Source of the DNA: Candidatus Ribeiella danica
GTDB lineage: Bacteria; Chloroflexota; Chloroflexia; Chloroflexales; Roseiflexaceae
Assembly: GCA_016717335.1 (NCBI GenBank)
Contig: JADKFS010000016.1
Coordinates: 248,001 to 312,000, forward strand
Direction of reading: 5' to 3'
DNA length: 64,000 bases
Position numbers and translations under genes: made by a program. How positions within the stretch are numbered: position 1 is the first letter of the stretch; every line of letters begins with the position of its first letter. Shown one piece after another: positions 1 to 8,875 of this stretch. The notes beneath the pieces are model-generated. The model made no database searches and was not told the DNA's origin. It saw only the letters and a list, made by a program, of their open reading frames with translations.

Positions 1-501
1 GAGCACGCGCAGCAGGTCGAACTCAGTCGGCGTCAGCTCGATCGGCTGGCCGTCGCGCGTGACCACGTGCCGATCGCGGTCCAGCCGCAGCCCGCTAACC
101 TGCAGCACCTGCGCGGGCGCCGCTTCGCCGCCGGACCGCCGCAGCACGGCACGCACGCGCGCCACAACCTCGTGAGGGTTGAACGGCTTGGCGATGTAGT
201 CGTCGGCGCCCAACTCCAGCCCGACGATCCGATCGATGTCCTCCACCCGTGCGGTCAGCATAATGATCGGCAGGCGCGCCAAGCTGGGGTCGCCGCGCAC
301 CTGCCGGGTGATCGCCCAGCCGTCCTGGTCAGGCAGCATCAGGTCGAGCACGACCAGGTCGGGGCGCTCGCTCCGGATGGCACGCAGCGCCGACGCGCCA
401 TCGCAGGCGGTCAGCGTCTGGTAGCCGGCCTGCTCGAGGTACGATGCGACCAGGCGCACAATCTGCTTGTCGTCGTCGACGACGAGGATCCGTTGATTCA
501 C
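1..501 (-). CDS. OmpR/PhoB-type response regulator (3' end beyond window)
   Basis: This is a two-component DNA-binding response regulator, of which 167 codons lie inside the window. It is read from a GTG start at 499-501. The N-terminus has the acidic cluster VDDD, a phosphoacceptor Asp in LVVLDLMLPD at about residue 50, and the conserved Lys in AKPF at about residue 103, so the receiver domain is complete. After about residue 125 a winged-helix domain begins, with the family-typical string ELTPTEFDLL; its last helices are cut by the window edge. It lies on the same strand as cydDC but 221 bases away, so co-transcription is uncertain. A partner histidine kinase, if any, would be beyond the left edge. 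The family assignment is firm; the target genes are unknown. Confidence 0.85.
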   Translation of the reverse strand, partial: MNQRILVVDDDKQIVRLVASYLEQAGYQTLTACDGASALRAIRSERPDLVVLDLMLPDQDGWAITRQVRGDPSLARLPIIMLTARVEDIDRIVGLELGADDYIAKPFNPHEVVARVRAVLRRSGGEAAPAQVLQVSGLRLDRDRHVVTRDGQPIELTPTEFDLLRVL

Positions 502-722
502 CAGTCGCCCACTTCCAGTGGCATACGCGGTAGCGCAGCGCGCTCAAGGGCAGCTATCGATTCGATGCACGTGCCACCAGCAAGGTTACTGTTTCCTCTA
601 AATATACTGAATGTTGATGGAGATCTGATGGAAAACGGCGCCAGATCGTATGGATCGCGGGCGTTATCGCTGGTCGGTTGCGCGCCGGCCATGTGCGGGT
701 AGTGGGGGAGCTTGCGCGGACG

Positions 723-3700
723 TCACTCGCGGCTGTACTGCTGCCACATGCGCCAGTAGTGCCCGCCGGCCTGCAGCAGCTCGTGGTGCCGGCCCTGCTC
801 GACCGGCCGGCCGCCGTCGAGCACCAGGATCGTATCCATGTCCGTCAGGTCGGCCAGCCGGTGGGTGATCAGCAGCGTGGTGCGCCCGGCCATCAGCGCG
901 CCGAGCGACCGCATCACGTCGCGCGCCGTGATCGCGTCGAGGTGGGCGGTCGGCTCGTCGAGGATGAGGATTGGCGCGTCTTTCAGGATCGCGCGCGCGA
1001 TCGCCAGGCGCTGGCGCTCGCCGCCGCTCAGCCGCAGCCCCTGCTCGCCGATCCAGGTGTCGTAGCCCTGCGGCAGCCCGGCGATGTGCTCGTGGATCTG
1101 CGCCTGGCGCGCCGCGGCGATCAGCTGCTCGTCGCGCGCGTCGGGGCGGGCGAGCAGCAGATTCTCACGGATCGTCCCGTTGAACAGGTGGGTCTGCTGC
1201 GCCACCACGCCGATCAGCCCGCGCACGTCCTCTGCCCGATAGCTGCGCAGGTCGCGCCCGCCGATCGTGATCTGCCCGTGCTCGTAGTCCCAGAAGCGCA
1301 GCAGCAGGCTCACCAGCGTCGATTTGCCCGCGCCGCTCGGCCCGACGACCGCCAGGCGCCCGCCAGGCGGCAGTCTGAAGCTGACCCGGTCGAGCACAAT
1401 CTGGCGCTGCTCGGCCTGGCCGGCCACACGCTCACCTGGGTAGGCAAAGCTCAGGTCGCGCACCTCCAGCCCGGCGTGCCGCGGCGTCGGCGAAGGCGCG
1501 GCCGGCTCTCGCACCGGCGGCGGGCGATCGACCAGCGCGAACAGCCGGCCCGCCGCGGCGCGGCTGCTCGCCAGCTCCTGCGCCGCCTGCGCCAGCGGCG
1601 CGACCGCCTCGAAGCTGGCGAGCGCGGTCAGCACCAGCAGCGCCAGGTAGACCCCGTCGATCTGCCCGCCGCGCACCAGCGGCACGGCGACCCACAGCAC
1701 CGCCAGGCCGCCCAGGCTAGCCAGCAGGCCGCTCAGCGCGCCGTGCAGCCCGCGGATCGCCGCCGCGCGCTCCTGCGCGCGGGCCAGCCGTGCCCCGATC
1801 CGATCGACCTCGTCGTGGTAGCGCTGCTCGCAGCCGAAGGCTAGCAGATCTGCTGCGCCCTGCACCCCGTCGACCAGCGCCGCGCTCAGATCCGCCCGCG
1901 CCACCACCTGCTCGGCGCCGGGGTCGCAGCTGAGCCACCATATCAGCAGCGGCAGCGCGATCCCGGCCAGCGCGAGAAACGCCAGCAGCGCCACGGCCAG
2001 CCAGGCGGCGAACTGCCCGAGCAGCGCGCCGGCCAGCCCTGCCACCAGCAGCGCCACCAGCGGTGGGGCTATCACCCGCACGTAGAGCTGCTGCAGCGTC
2101 TCGACGTCGGCCACCATCCGGCTGAGCAGGTCGCCGCCGCGCTCGCGCAGCAGCAGCGCCGGGGCCAGCGGCTCGACCGCCTGGTAGAGCCAGACCCGCA
2201 GGCGCGCCAGCAGGCCGAAGGTGGCGGTGTGCGCGACGTAGCGCTCCAGGTAGCGCAGCACGCCGCGCGCGATCCCGAAGAAGCGCACGCCCACGATCGC
2301 GATCTGCAGCTCGGCGATCGAGGGCGCCAGCGCCGCCTTGGAGATCAGGTAGGCCGAGGTCGCCATCAGGCCGACGCTGCTGCCGATCGTGGCGAAGCCC
2401 AGCAGCGCCGCCAGCGCGAACCAGCCGCTCAGCGGAGCGATCAGCCTGAGCAGCCGCCAGGTCGTGTGGGGCGTGAGGCGTGGGGCCTGGGGCGTGAGGC
2501 TTGGGGCTTGGGGCGTGGAGCCTGGGGCTGGGGGCTTGGGGCTTGGGGCTGGGGGCTTGGGGCTGGGGACTTGGGGCTTGGGGCTAGTGAATCGGAAGCC
2601 GGTGTCTCCGTGTCTCCGTGTCTCCGTGTCTCCGTGTCTCCGTGTCTCCTGTCCGTCCTCCAGCTCCACGATCCGGTCGGCGCGTGCCGCGATCGACCGA
2701 TCGTGCGTGATCAGCAGCACCGTGCGGCCTTGCATCAGCCGGGCGACCGCGTCGTAGACCAGCTGCGTGTGCGCGCAGTCGAGCTGCGCGGTCGGCTCGT
2801 CGAGGATGAGCACCCGCGCGTCTTTGAGGAAGGCCCGCGCCAGCGCCAGCCGCTGCTGCTGGCCGCCGCTCAGCCGTGCGCCGCGCTCGCCGATCAGGGT
2901 GTCGTAGCCCTTCGGCAGCGCCGCGATGAACGCGTGCGCCTGGGCCGCCCGCGCTGCCGCGACGATCGCGTCCATCCCGGCCGCCGGGCGCGCCATGCCG
3001 ATATTCTGCGCCACGGTGGCGTGCAGCAGGGTCGGCCGCTGGGGCACCCAGGCCACCTGCGCGCGCCAGGCCGCGCGGTCGAGCGACTCGAGCGGCACCC
3101 CGCCGACGGTGATCGCGCCGCGGTCGGGATCGACGAAGCGCAGCAGCAGCTGGGCCACCGTGCTCTTGCCCGCGCCGCTCGGCCCGACCAGCGCGACCGT
3201 CTGGCCATGGCTGATCCGCAGCGAGAGGCCGCGCAGCGCCGGCCGCGCCCCGCCGTCGTAGGCGACATGGACATCCGCAAGCTCGATGTCGAAGCGCGGC
3301 GGAGCTTCATCGCCAGGGTACTCAGGCGCCAAGCGTTCGCTTCTTGGTGTGTTGGAGTCTTGGTGGGTAGAAATTGGTGTGCTTGTGTCGCGCCGGCTCG
3401 GCAGCCGCGTCTCCAGGATCGCGCCGATGCGCCGGGCCGCCTCGACCCCGGCCATGCCGGCGTGGTGGCGCGCGCCCAGCAGCCGCAGCGGCAGGTAGAA
3501 CTCGGGCGCGAGGATCAGCACCGCCAGCGCCTGCTCGAACGGCAGCCCGCCGTGCAGCAGCCGCAGGCCGATCGCCACCGCCACGATTGCCGTGCTCAGG
3601 CTGGCGGTCAGCTCCAGCACCAGCGCCGAGAGGAAGGCGACCCGCAGCACCTGCATCGTCGCCAGGCCGAAGCGCTCGCTGATTCGCCCGATCGCCGCGG

Positions 3701-4355
3701 CCTGCTCGCGGCTGCGCCCGAACAGCTTGAGCGTCGTGAGGCCCTGCAGCACGTCCAGGAAGTGCGCGCTCATGCGGCTGAGATCGGCCCACTGCCGCTC
3801 GGTCAGCGTCTTCGCCATGCCGCCGATCAGGATCATGAACAGCGGCATGATCGGCGCGGTCAGCAGCAGCACCAGGCCCGCGATCGGGTCGCGCGGGAAC
3901 ACCGCCAGCAGCACGATCGCGGGCGCCAGCGCCGACAGGGCGATCTGCGGCAGGTACTGGCTCACGTACTCGTCGAGCGCCTCGACGCCCGGGCCGAGCG
4001 TGTTGGCCAGCTCGCCGCTGCGCTCGCCGGAAGCGTAGACCGGGCCGAGCGCCAGCACGTGGCCGACCAGCCGCGCGCGCAGATCGCGCTTGACCAGGCT
4101 GGCGCCGCGCTGGGCGCTGACCTCGGCGCCCCAGGCCAGCCCGGCGCGCAGCAGCGCCAGCGCCAGCAGCCCCAGCAGCAGCGGCGCCACCTCGGCCGGC
4201 CCCCAGCCCGCCAGAAAGACCTGGCTGATCGCGCGGCTCAGCAGGATCGCCTGCGCCACGACCGCGCCGCTCGCCAGTGCGCCCAGCCCGACCGTCAGCC
4301 CCAGGTAGCGCCGGGCGGTAGGGACAGGCTGGAGCAGCTGCTGTGAGAGTCGCAT
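723..4355 (-). CDS. cydDC: Fused CydDC ABC exporter required for cytochrome bd assembly
   Basis: The 1210-residue protein joins the CydD and CydC half-transporters that are separate genes in E. coli. The complex exports thiols (cysteine/glutathione) and is needed to assemble cytochrome bd. Each half has about six membrane segments followed by a nucleotide-binding domain. Walker A motifs (GPSGAGKST) lie at about residues 392 and 1007, and signature motifs LSGGQ and LSGGE at about 494 and 1109. Two low-complexity linkers stand out: one at about residues 320-338, and a Pro-rich ETRRHGDT/SPKPPAP stretch at about 565-632. Both are encoded by short tandem DNA repeats. It is the last gene of the cydA-cydB-cydDC cluster, preceded by a strong palindrome. 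The reading frame is intact through the repeats, so it is probably functional. Confidence 0.93.
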   Translation of the reverse strand: MRLSQQLLQPVPTARRYLGLTVGLGALASGAVVAQAILLSRAISQVFLAGWGPAEVAPLLLGLLALALLRAGLAWGAEVSAQRGASLVKRDLRARLVGHVLALGPVYASGERSGELANTLGPGVEALDEYVSQYLPQIALSALAPAIVLLAVFPRDPIAGLVLLLTAPIMPLFMILIGGMAKTLTERQWADLSRMSAHFLDVLQGLTTLKLFGRSREQAAAIGRISERFGLATMQVLRVAFLSALVLELTASLSTAIVAVAIGLRLLHGGLPFEQALAVLILAPEFYLPLRLLGARHHAGMAGVEAARRIGAILETRLPSRRDTSTPISTHQDSNTPRSERLAPEYPGDEAPPRFDIELADVHVAYDGGARPALRGLSLRISHGQTVALVGPSGAGKSTVAQLLLRFVDPDRGAITVGGVPLESLDRAAWRAQVAWVPQRPTLLHATVAQNIGMARPAAGMDAIVAAARAAQAHAFIAALPKGYDTLIGERGARLSGGQQQRLALARAFLKDARVLILDEPTAQLDCAHTQLVYDAVARLMQGRTVLLITHDRSIAARADRIVELEDGQETRRHGDTETRRHGDTGFRFTSPKPQVPSPKPPAPSPKPPAPGSTPQAPSLTPQAPRLTPHTTWRLLRLIAPLSGWFALAALLGFATIGSSVGLMATSAYLISKAALAPSIAELQIAIVGVRFFGIARGVLRYLERYVAHTATFGLLARLRVWLYQAVEPLAPALLLRERGGDLLSRMVADVETLQQLYVRVIAPPLVALLVAGLAGALLGQFAAWLAVALLAFLALAGIALPLLIWWLSCDPGAEQVVARADLSAALVDGVQGAADLLAFGCEQRYHDEVDRIGARLARAQERAAAIRGLHGALSGLLASLGGLAVLWVAVPLVRGGQIDGVYLALLVLTALASFEAVAPLAQAAQELASSRAAAGRLFALVDRPPPVREPAAPSPTPRHAGLEVRDLSFAYPGERVAGQAEQRQIVLDRVSFRLPPGGRLAVVGPSGAGKSTLVSLLLRFWDYEHGQITIGGRDLRSYRAEDVRGLIGVVAQQTHLFNGTIRENLLLARPDARDEQLIAAARQAQIHEHIAGLPQGYDTWIGEQGLRLSGGERQRLAIARAILKDAPILILDEPTAHLDAITARDVMRSLGALMAGRTTLLITHRLADLTDMDTILVLDGGRPVEQGRHHELLQAGGHYWRMWQQYSRE
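2467..2648. repeat. Heptamer and octamer tandem repeats inside cydDC
   Basis: On the plus strand about 120 bases consist of degenerate copies of a 7-mer resembling TGGGGCT. They are followed from 2603 by nearly six copies of the 8-mer TGTCTCCG. Read on the coding strand these give a Pro/Ser/Lys-rich stretch and the repeating peptide ETRRHGDT. Total length keeps the CydD and CydC halves in frame. The repeat sits exactly in the linker between the two half-transporters. Confidence 0.9.
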
Positions 4356-4386
4356 CGGGTTGATCGGGTTCTCCAGTGGTTTTGCT

Positions 4387-4429
4387 GGGGAGGTGTTGGG
4401 GAGGGCTTCGCCCTCCCCAACACCTCCCC
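4387..4429. repeat. Perfect 20-bp-arm palindrome with TTC loop between cydB and cydDC
   Basis: Arms at 4387-4406 and 4410-4429 are exact reverse complements (GGGGAGGTGTTGGGGAGGGC and its complement), separated by the triplet TTC. It lies in the 90-base gap between the cydB stop and the cydDC start. In RNA it would form a very stable hairpin that could attenuate or partly terminate before cydDC. The same design (GC-rich arms, 3-base loop TTC or GAA) recurs near 16328 and 63842, so it may instead be a dispersed palindromic repeat family. Confidence 0.85.
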
Positions 4430-4445
4430 TTCAGCGATGTATGGG

Positions 4446-5459
4446 CTAATACACCAGCGCCGACTCGGTGCCGATGCGCTTGCGGAAGACCCAGTACGAC
4501 CAGCTCTGGTAGATCAGCACGATCGGCACGAAGATCAGCGCCACGATGCTCATCACCCGCAGCGTGTACGGGCTCGACGACGCCGTGTAGATCGTCAGGC
4601 TCCAGGCCGGGTTGAGGCTCGAGACCATGACCCGCGGGAACAGCGCCATGAAGATCGTGATCGTCGCCAGCGCAATGCTCAGGCTGGTCATCAGGAACGC
4701 CCAGCCGGTGCGGCTCTGGTGCACGAACCAGCCCGCCGCCAGCAGCGCGCCCGCCGCCGCGACCGGCACCACCCCCGGGTCGGCGCCCAGCCGGCTGAAG
4801 GCGTCGGTCATCAGGTAGGTCGCGATCACAAATACGACCACCACCACCGTCGTGACCGGGCCGATCCGCTTGGTCGCCGCCAGCGCGCGGTCGCGGATGA
4901 CGCCCTCGGTCTTCAGGTTCAGGAAGATCGCGCCGTGCAGCAGGAACATCGTCAGCGTCCCCAGCCCGCCGATCAGCGCGTAGGGGTTGAGCAGGTCGAA
5001 GAAGCCGCCGACGTACTCCATATGCGCGTCGATCGGCACGCCGCGCAGCAGGTTGCCCAGCGCGACGCCCCACAGCAGCGCCGGGACCAGGCTGCCGGCG
5101 AAGATCACCCAGTCCCAGGTCGCGCGCCAGGCCGGGCGCTCGTCCTTGCTGCGGAACTCGAACGCCACCGCGCGGACGATCAGCGCCAGCAGCATCAGGA
5201 ACAGCGCCAGGTAGAAGCCGCTGAACAGCGTCGCGTACCAGTGCGGAAACGCCGCGAAGATCGCCCCGCCGGCGGTCAGCACCCAGACCTCGTTGCCATC
5301 CCAGACCGGGCCGATCGTGTTGATGATCACGCGGCGCTCGCGGTCCTGCTTGCCCAGGAAGGGCAGCAGCATGCCGACGCCGTAGTCGAAGCCCTCCAGG
5401 ATGAAGAACCCGATGAACAGCACCGCGATCAGGATGAACCAGAGAATATTCAAATCCAT
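4446..5459 (-). CDS. cydB: Cytochrome bd ubiquinol oxidase subunit II
   Basis: The 337-residue multi-pass membrane protein is subunit II of the bd-type quinol:O2 oxidoreductase, which reduces oxygen with quinol electrons without pumping protons. The N-terminus has the CydB hallmarks GFDYGVGMLLPFLG and GPVWDGNEVWVL, and about eight hydrophobic segments follow. Length is typical of the short CydB type. It begins 29 bases after the cydA stop, on the same strand, so the two are surely co-transcribed. Confidence 0.95.
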   Translation of the reverse strand: MDLNILWFILIAVLFIGFFILEGFDYGVGMLLPFLGKQDRERRVIINTIGPVWDGNEVWVLTAGGAIFAAFPHWYATLFSGFYLALFLMLLALIVRAVAFEFRSKDERPAWRATWDWVIFAGSLVPALLWGVALGNLLRGVPIDAHMEYVGGFFDLLNPYALIGGLGTLTMFLLHGAIFLNLKTEGVIRDRALAATKRIGPVTTVVVVVFVIATYLMTDAFSRLGADPGVVPVAAAGALLAAGWFVHQSRTGWAFLMTSLSIALATITIFMALFPRVMVSSLNPAWSLTIYTASSSPYTLRVMSIVALIFVPIVLIYQSWSYWVFRKRIGTESALVY

Positions 5460-5488
5460 GGCAGTAGCTCCCTGTATCGTCGTTCAGG

Positions 5489-6898
5489 TTAGTCGCCGGC
5501 CCGGTGCATCCGCGGCAGCGGCACGGCCAAGCGCTCGGGCGCGGGCTGCGCGCCGACGTCGCCCGGCACATGCGTGATGTGGCGGATCATCAGGTAGAGC
5601 GTGGCCGCGATCAGCACCAGGTAGACCAGCGTAAAGCCGAGCAGCGAGAACAGCACCATGCCGCCCGAGACCGTCGGCGACACGGCCGCCTGCGTGCTCA
5701 GCAGCCCGAAGACGATCCAGGGCTGCCGGCCCATCTCGGTGAAGATCCAGCCGGTCGCGTTGGCCAGGTAGGGCAGCCCGATCGCCAGCACCAGCAGCTT
5801 GAGGTACAGCCGCCGCCGCTCGAAGCGATTGCGCATGGCCAGGTAGACGCCGATCAGCGCCAGCAGCAGCATCGCGAAGCCGGCCCCGACCATCGCGCGG
5901 AAGGTCCAGTAGGTCACGAAGACGTCGGGCACGTAGTTGCCGGGGCCATAGCGGGCGACCGCGGCGGCCTGCAGGTCTTTGATGCCCGGCACCTCGCCCT
6001 CGAAGCGGTTGTAGGCCAGGAAGCTGAGCATGCCGGGCATCTTGACAACGAACAGGTCGCGCTGCTCGGGCACGCTCGCCACCGTGAACAGCGACATCGG
6101 CGCCGGGTCGGCGGTCTCCCACAGCGCCTCGGCCGCCGCCATCTTCATCGGCTGGATCGTGATCATGTACTGCGCCTGGGCGTGGCCGATCAGCACGACC
6201 AGGATCGTCGCGATCAGCGCGGTGACCGCGCCGATGCCGAACGAGCGCCGGAACATATCGCGGCTGGCCAGGTTGCCGGCCCGCAGCAGCTGAAACGCGC
6301 TGATCCCGAGCACGAAGAACGCCGCGGTCGCCAGGGCCGAGGTGACCGTGTGCGGCCACTGCACCCAGACGTGCCCGCTGGTCAGCAGCGCCAGGAAGTC
6401 GGTCATCTCGGCGCGCCCGTTGCGCAGCGCGTAGCCGACCGGCTGCTGCATGAACGAGTTGGCCACCAGGATCCAGAAGGCCGAGATGGTGGTTGCGATC
6501 GCCACTAGCCAGATGCAGGCCAGGTGCGCCAACTTGGGCAGCTTGTCCCAGCCGAAGATCCACAGGCCCAGGAAGGTCGACTCGATGAAGAAGGCCATCA
6601 GCGCCTCGATCGCGAGCGGGGCGCCGAAGATATCGCCGACGAAGCGCGCGTAGGCCGACCAGTTCATGCCGAACTGGAACTCCTGGACGATACCGGTGGC
6701 CACGCCGATCGCGAAGTTGATCAGGAACAGGTGGCCCCAGAACTTGGCCATGCGCTTGTAGGTATCGTTGCCGGTCTTATAGTAGACCGTCTGCATAATC
6801 GCGATCAGCAGCGACAGGCCGATCGAGAGCGGCACGAAGAAGAAATGGTAGACCGTCGTGATGGCGAACTGCCAGCGCGACAAGAGCAGTGGATCCAT
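5489..6898 (-). CDS. cydA: Cytochrome bd ubiquinol oxidase subunit I
   Basis: The 469-residue protein is the haem-bearing, quinol-oxidising subunit of cytochrome bd. The haem-ligand His sits near residue 18 (YHFFFVPLS). The GHAQAQ...QPMKMAAAEALWET block that surrounds the second haem-ligand His is present, as is the GRQPW motif in the second half. At 469 residues it belongs to the short Q-loop type, compared with about 520 in E. coli. It is the first gene of the cyd cluster, and its promoter should lie in the divergent region at 6899-7343. Confidence 0.96.
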   Translation of the reverse strand: MDPLLLSRWQFAITTVYHFFFVPLSIGLSLLIAIMQTVYYKTGNDTYKRMAKFWGHLFLINFAIGVATGIVQEFQFGMNWSAYARFVGDIFGAPLAIEALMAFFIESTFLGLWIFGWDKLPKLAHLACIWLVAIATTISAFWILVANSFMQQPVGYALRNGRAEMTDFLALLTSGHVWVQWPHTVTSALATAAFFVLGISAFQLLRAGNLASRDMFRRSFGIGAVTALIATILVVLIGHAQAQYMITIQPMKMAAAEALWETADPAPMSLFTVASVPEQRDLFVVKMPGMLSFLAYNRFEGEVPGIKDLQAAAVARYGPGNYVPDVFVTYWTFRAMVGAGFAMLLLALIGVYLAMRNRFERRRLYLKLLVLAIGLPYLANATGWIFTEMGRQPWIVFGLLSTQAAVSPTVSGGMVLFSLLGFTLVYLVLIAATLYLMIRHITHVPGDVGAQPAPERLAVPLPRMHRAGD

Positions 6899-7343
6899 AG
6901 CGGGCCTCCAACAGGCGGCGCAGCAAGGCGTCGCGGATGAACCGATGATCAGGTGAGTGAGGCGCAGACCGAGGCGGGCGGCAGCTCGGGCGGAGCAGAG
7001 ACTCGACCAGGCACAGTGACATGCGGCTGAGAAGCAGTATAGCCCCGGCGTGCCGGCACAACGATTCGATTTGCATACCTGGAGGTTAGCATTTGTAAAC
7101 CTTAGCAGCAGCGCTCGTTACCCCGGTAAAGGCGGAGCAACCGTAGCGCGCGTGATCCATGTGGTGCGCGTTGCTTTGGAGAAGCGCGCGAGGTTGTGAG
7201 GAACGCTGGAAATGCACGAGACGGCTGAGGCTGAGCGCACGGCGCTTCCAAAGCTGGGCGTTGAGGACAGCGAGGCCGGGAGTGATGGTCCCGATGTTGC
7301 TGCCCTTCGAGCGGTGGCACACGTGCGAATGGAGCGCGGCACG
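6899..7343. other. Divergent intergenic region upstream of cydA and the DUF2243 gene
   Basis: About 445 bases separate the cydA start from the likely start of the plus-strand DUF2243 gene. Short ORFs here overlap in all frames and look non-coding. No textbook -35/-10 pair was found for either gene, although a TATACT hexamer on the minus strand near 7035-7041, preceded by the palindrome GTGCCGGCAC, is a possible element for cyd. Nothing else is recognisable. Confidence 0.4.
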
Positions 7344-7916
7344 ATGACCGAGCGCGAATGGGTGTCGAGCGACACGCCGGCGGCACAAGCGCATGCTGAA
7401 ATGGAGCAGCCAGCGCCGTCACCCGGCGCGCGCCCGCTGGCGATTGCAGGGCTGTGGCTCGGGCTGGGCCTCGGCGGCTTCTTCGACGGAATCGTGTTTC
7501 ATCAGATCCTGCAGTGGCACCACATGCTGACCAGCGCGGGCTACCCACCCACCAGCGTCGCGAACTTGGACGTGAACACGCTGGCCGACGGGCTGTTCCA
7601 CGCCGCGACCTATCTGTACACCGTGCTCGGCCTGGTCGTGCTCTGGCGGGCAAGTCGCCGCGCCGACGTGTGCTGGTCGAGCATGCTCCTGATCGGCGCC
7701 ATTCTGGCCGGCTGGGGGGTGTTCAATCTCGTCGAGGGGATCGTCGACCACCAGGTCCTTGGCATCCACCATGTGCGCGATGATCTGCCGCCGGGGGTGG
7801 TCAAAGCGACCTGGGACATCGGCTTTCTGATCTGGGGCGCGGTGATGCTTGGGGGTGGATGGCTGATGATCCGCCGTGGCCGACTCGCGGCGTCGGCACG
7901 CGGCGCGCAACAGTAG
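7344..7916 (+). CDS. DUF2243 family membrane protein
   Basis: A small integral membrane protein of unknown function. The frame is open from 7212, but ATG at 7344 is preceded by GGAG nine bases upstream, and the first ~45 codons before it look unlike protein, so the later start is preferred. Family features are clear: GFFDGIVFHQILQWHH, a DGLFHAATY segment, FNLVEGIVDHQVLG and HHVR, with about four membrane segments. The many His residues facing the membrane suggest metal or haem binding, but this is inference. It is divergent from cydA and convergent with the secreted protein gene at 8122. Confidence 0.82.
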   Translation: MTEREWVSSDTPAAQAHAEMEQPAPSPGARPLAIAGLWLGLGLGGFFDGIVFHQILQWHHMLTSAGYPPTSVANLDVNTLADGLFHAATYLYTVLGLVVLWRASRRADVCWSSMLLIGAILAGWGVFNLVEGIVDHQVLGIHHVRDDLPPGVVKATWDIGFLIWGAVMLGGGWLMIRRGRLAASARGAQQ

Positions 7917-8066
7917 GAATCCGGCTCAAGCACCAGTTGCTGGGCTGGCGCGTGTCTGGCACATTGATAACACGGGCAGTGACGGGGACGTGGCACGCAA
8001 TGCAGCCCGCTCCGGTGGTACGTGCGGGGATGTCTATCGCTCCTTCCTCTGAGCCTGGGATCAGCG

Positions 8067-8098
8067 ACCGGCGCCGGCTCTTGCGAGCCGGCGCCGGT
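8067..8098. terminator. Bidirectional hairpin terminator between convergent genes
   Basis: A perfect 14-bp stem (8067-8080 with 8085-8098) encloses the loop TTGC. It sits between the stop of the DUF2243 gene (plus) and the stop of the 8122-8679 gene (minus), the expected place for a shared terminator. No long T-run follows, so termination strength is uncertain. Confidence 0.65.
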
Positions 8099-8121
8099 TG
8101 ACACAACTGCCTGCCGTGGGC

Positions 8122-8679
8122 TCACCGGCCCATCCGCCCACCGCCCATCCGTCCGCTACCCATCTGCCCGCTGCCGGCGTTGTCGCACACACCGTCGCCG
8201 TCCTGGTCGGCAAAGCCGGCGCCGAGGCCGTTGCCCTGCGGCGACCAGGGCGCGCTCAGCCGTGCGGTGATGTTGGCCTGCATCGTCGCCAGCTGCGTGT
8301 TGGCCTGCGTGCGGGTCAGCCGTCCAGCCGCCACCGCCGCGTCCAGCCGCGCCGCCCGCGTCGCCACGAAGGCGTTCACAATCGTATCGAGTGCGACATG
8401 CTTATCCGCCGCGACCTGGGCGATGGTCTTGCCGCTCTGCAGCTCGGCCACGAGGTCAACTTGCGGCATATTCAGCTGCTGGGCCGCCACGGCGACCAGC
8501 GAGCTCTGCGGGCCGCCCATCCCGCGCCCGTAGCCGGCGCCGCCGCCGGGTCCGGTGCCTGCGCCAGCTCCATAGCCGCCGCCCGGCCCCTGCGCCAGCG
8601 CCGCTGGGGCTACCACAATCGCGACTGCCAGGGCCAGCGCCACGCCGGCGAGGGTGATCCAGATCATGCGCGTTTTCAT
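8122..8679 (-). CDS. Secreted Gly-rich protein with a Ca-binding-like motif
   Basis: The 185-residue protein begins with a classic signal peptide (hydrophobic core about residues 8-27, cleavage near ALAQ). A Gly/Tyr-rich stretch follows to about residue 58. A helical domain (about 60-145) carries the pattern of repeated short helices seen in DUF2680-like secreted proteins of Firmicutes and Chloroflexota. Near the C-terminus DQDGDGVCDN resembles an EF-hand or thrombospondin-type calcium loop, and the tail is Met/Gly/Arg-rich. Function is unknown; a periplasmic or surface structural or metal-sensing role is only a guess. It is monocistronic on the minus strand and convergent with the DUF2243 gene. 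Confidence 0.75.
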   Translation of the reverse strand: MKTRMIWITLAGVALALAVAIVVAPAALAQGPGGGYGAGAGTGPGGGAGYGRGMGGPQSSLVAVAAQQLNMPQVDLVAELQSGKTIAQVAADKHVALDTIVNAFVATRAARLDAAVAAGRLTRTQANTQLATMQANITARLSAPWSPQGNGLGAGFADQDGDGVCDNAGSGQMGSGRMGGGRMGR

Positions 8680-8875
8680 CGTCTTGCTCCTATCGGTGCG
8701 CCCGTCTCGCGTTGCGTGGGCGCGCTGCTTGTTTCGTTGTCGCTACTATAGCAATTCCGTGTGGAGGAGTGATGGAGGAGCTCGCGAGACTGTGTGGAAG
8801 ATTGGGTCGAGTATGGCCAGAAGGTTGAGGCTGCGGCTCAACCGCAGCACAAACGGTCCCAGGTAATTCCTGAGG

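Noticed and set aside
2229..4346. Long plus-strand ORF (705 codons) opposite cydDC
   Set aside because: It is the antisense shadow of cydDC in GC-rich DNA, with Arg/Gln/His-rich composition and no family resemblance.
4437..5492. Plus-strand ORF of 351 codons
   Set aside because: Antisense shadow of cydB.
3322..5571. Minus-strand ORF of 749 codons spanning cydB and part of cydDC
   Set aside because: Runs in a different frame through two clear genes and the palindrome; Arg/Ala-rich non-protein composition.
7086..7653. Minus-strand ORFs across the DUF2243 gene and its upstream region
   Set aside because: Arg/Ser-rich shadow frames with no family resemblance; the plus-strand gene has clear DUF2243 motifs.
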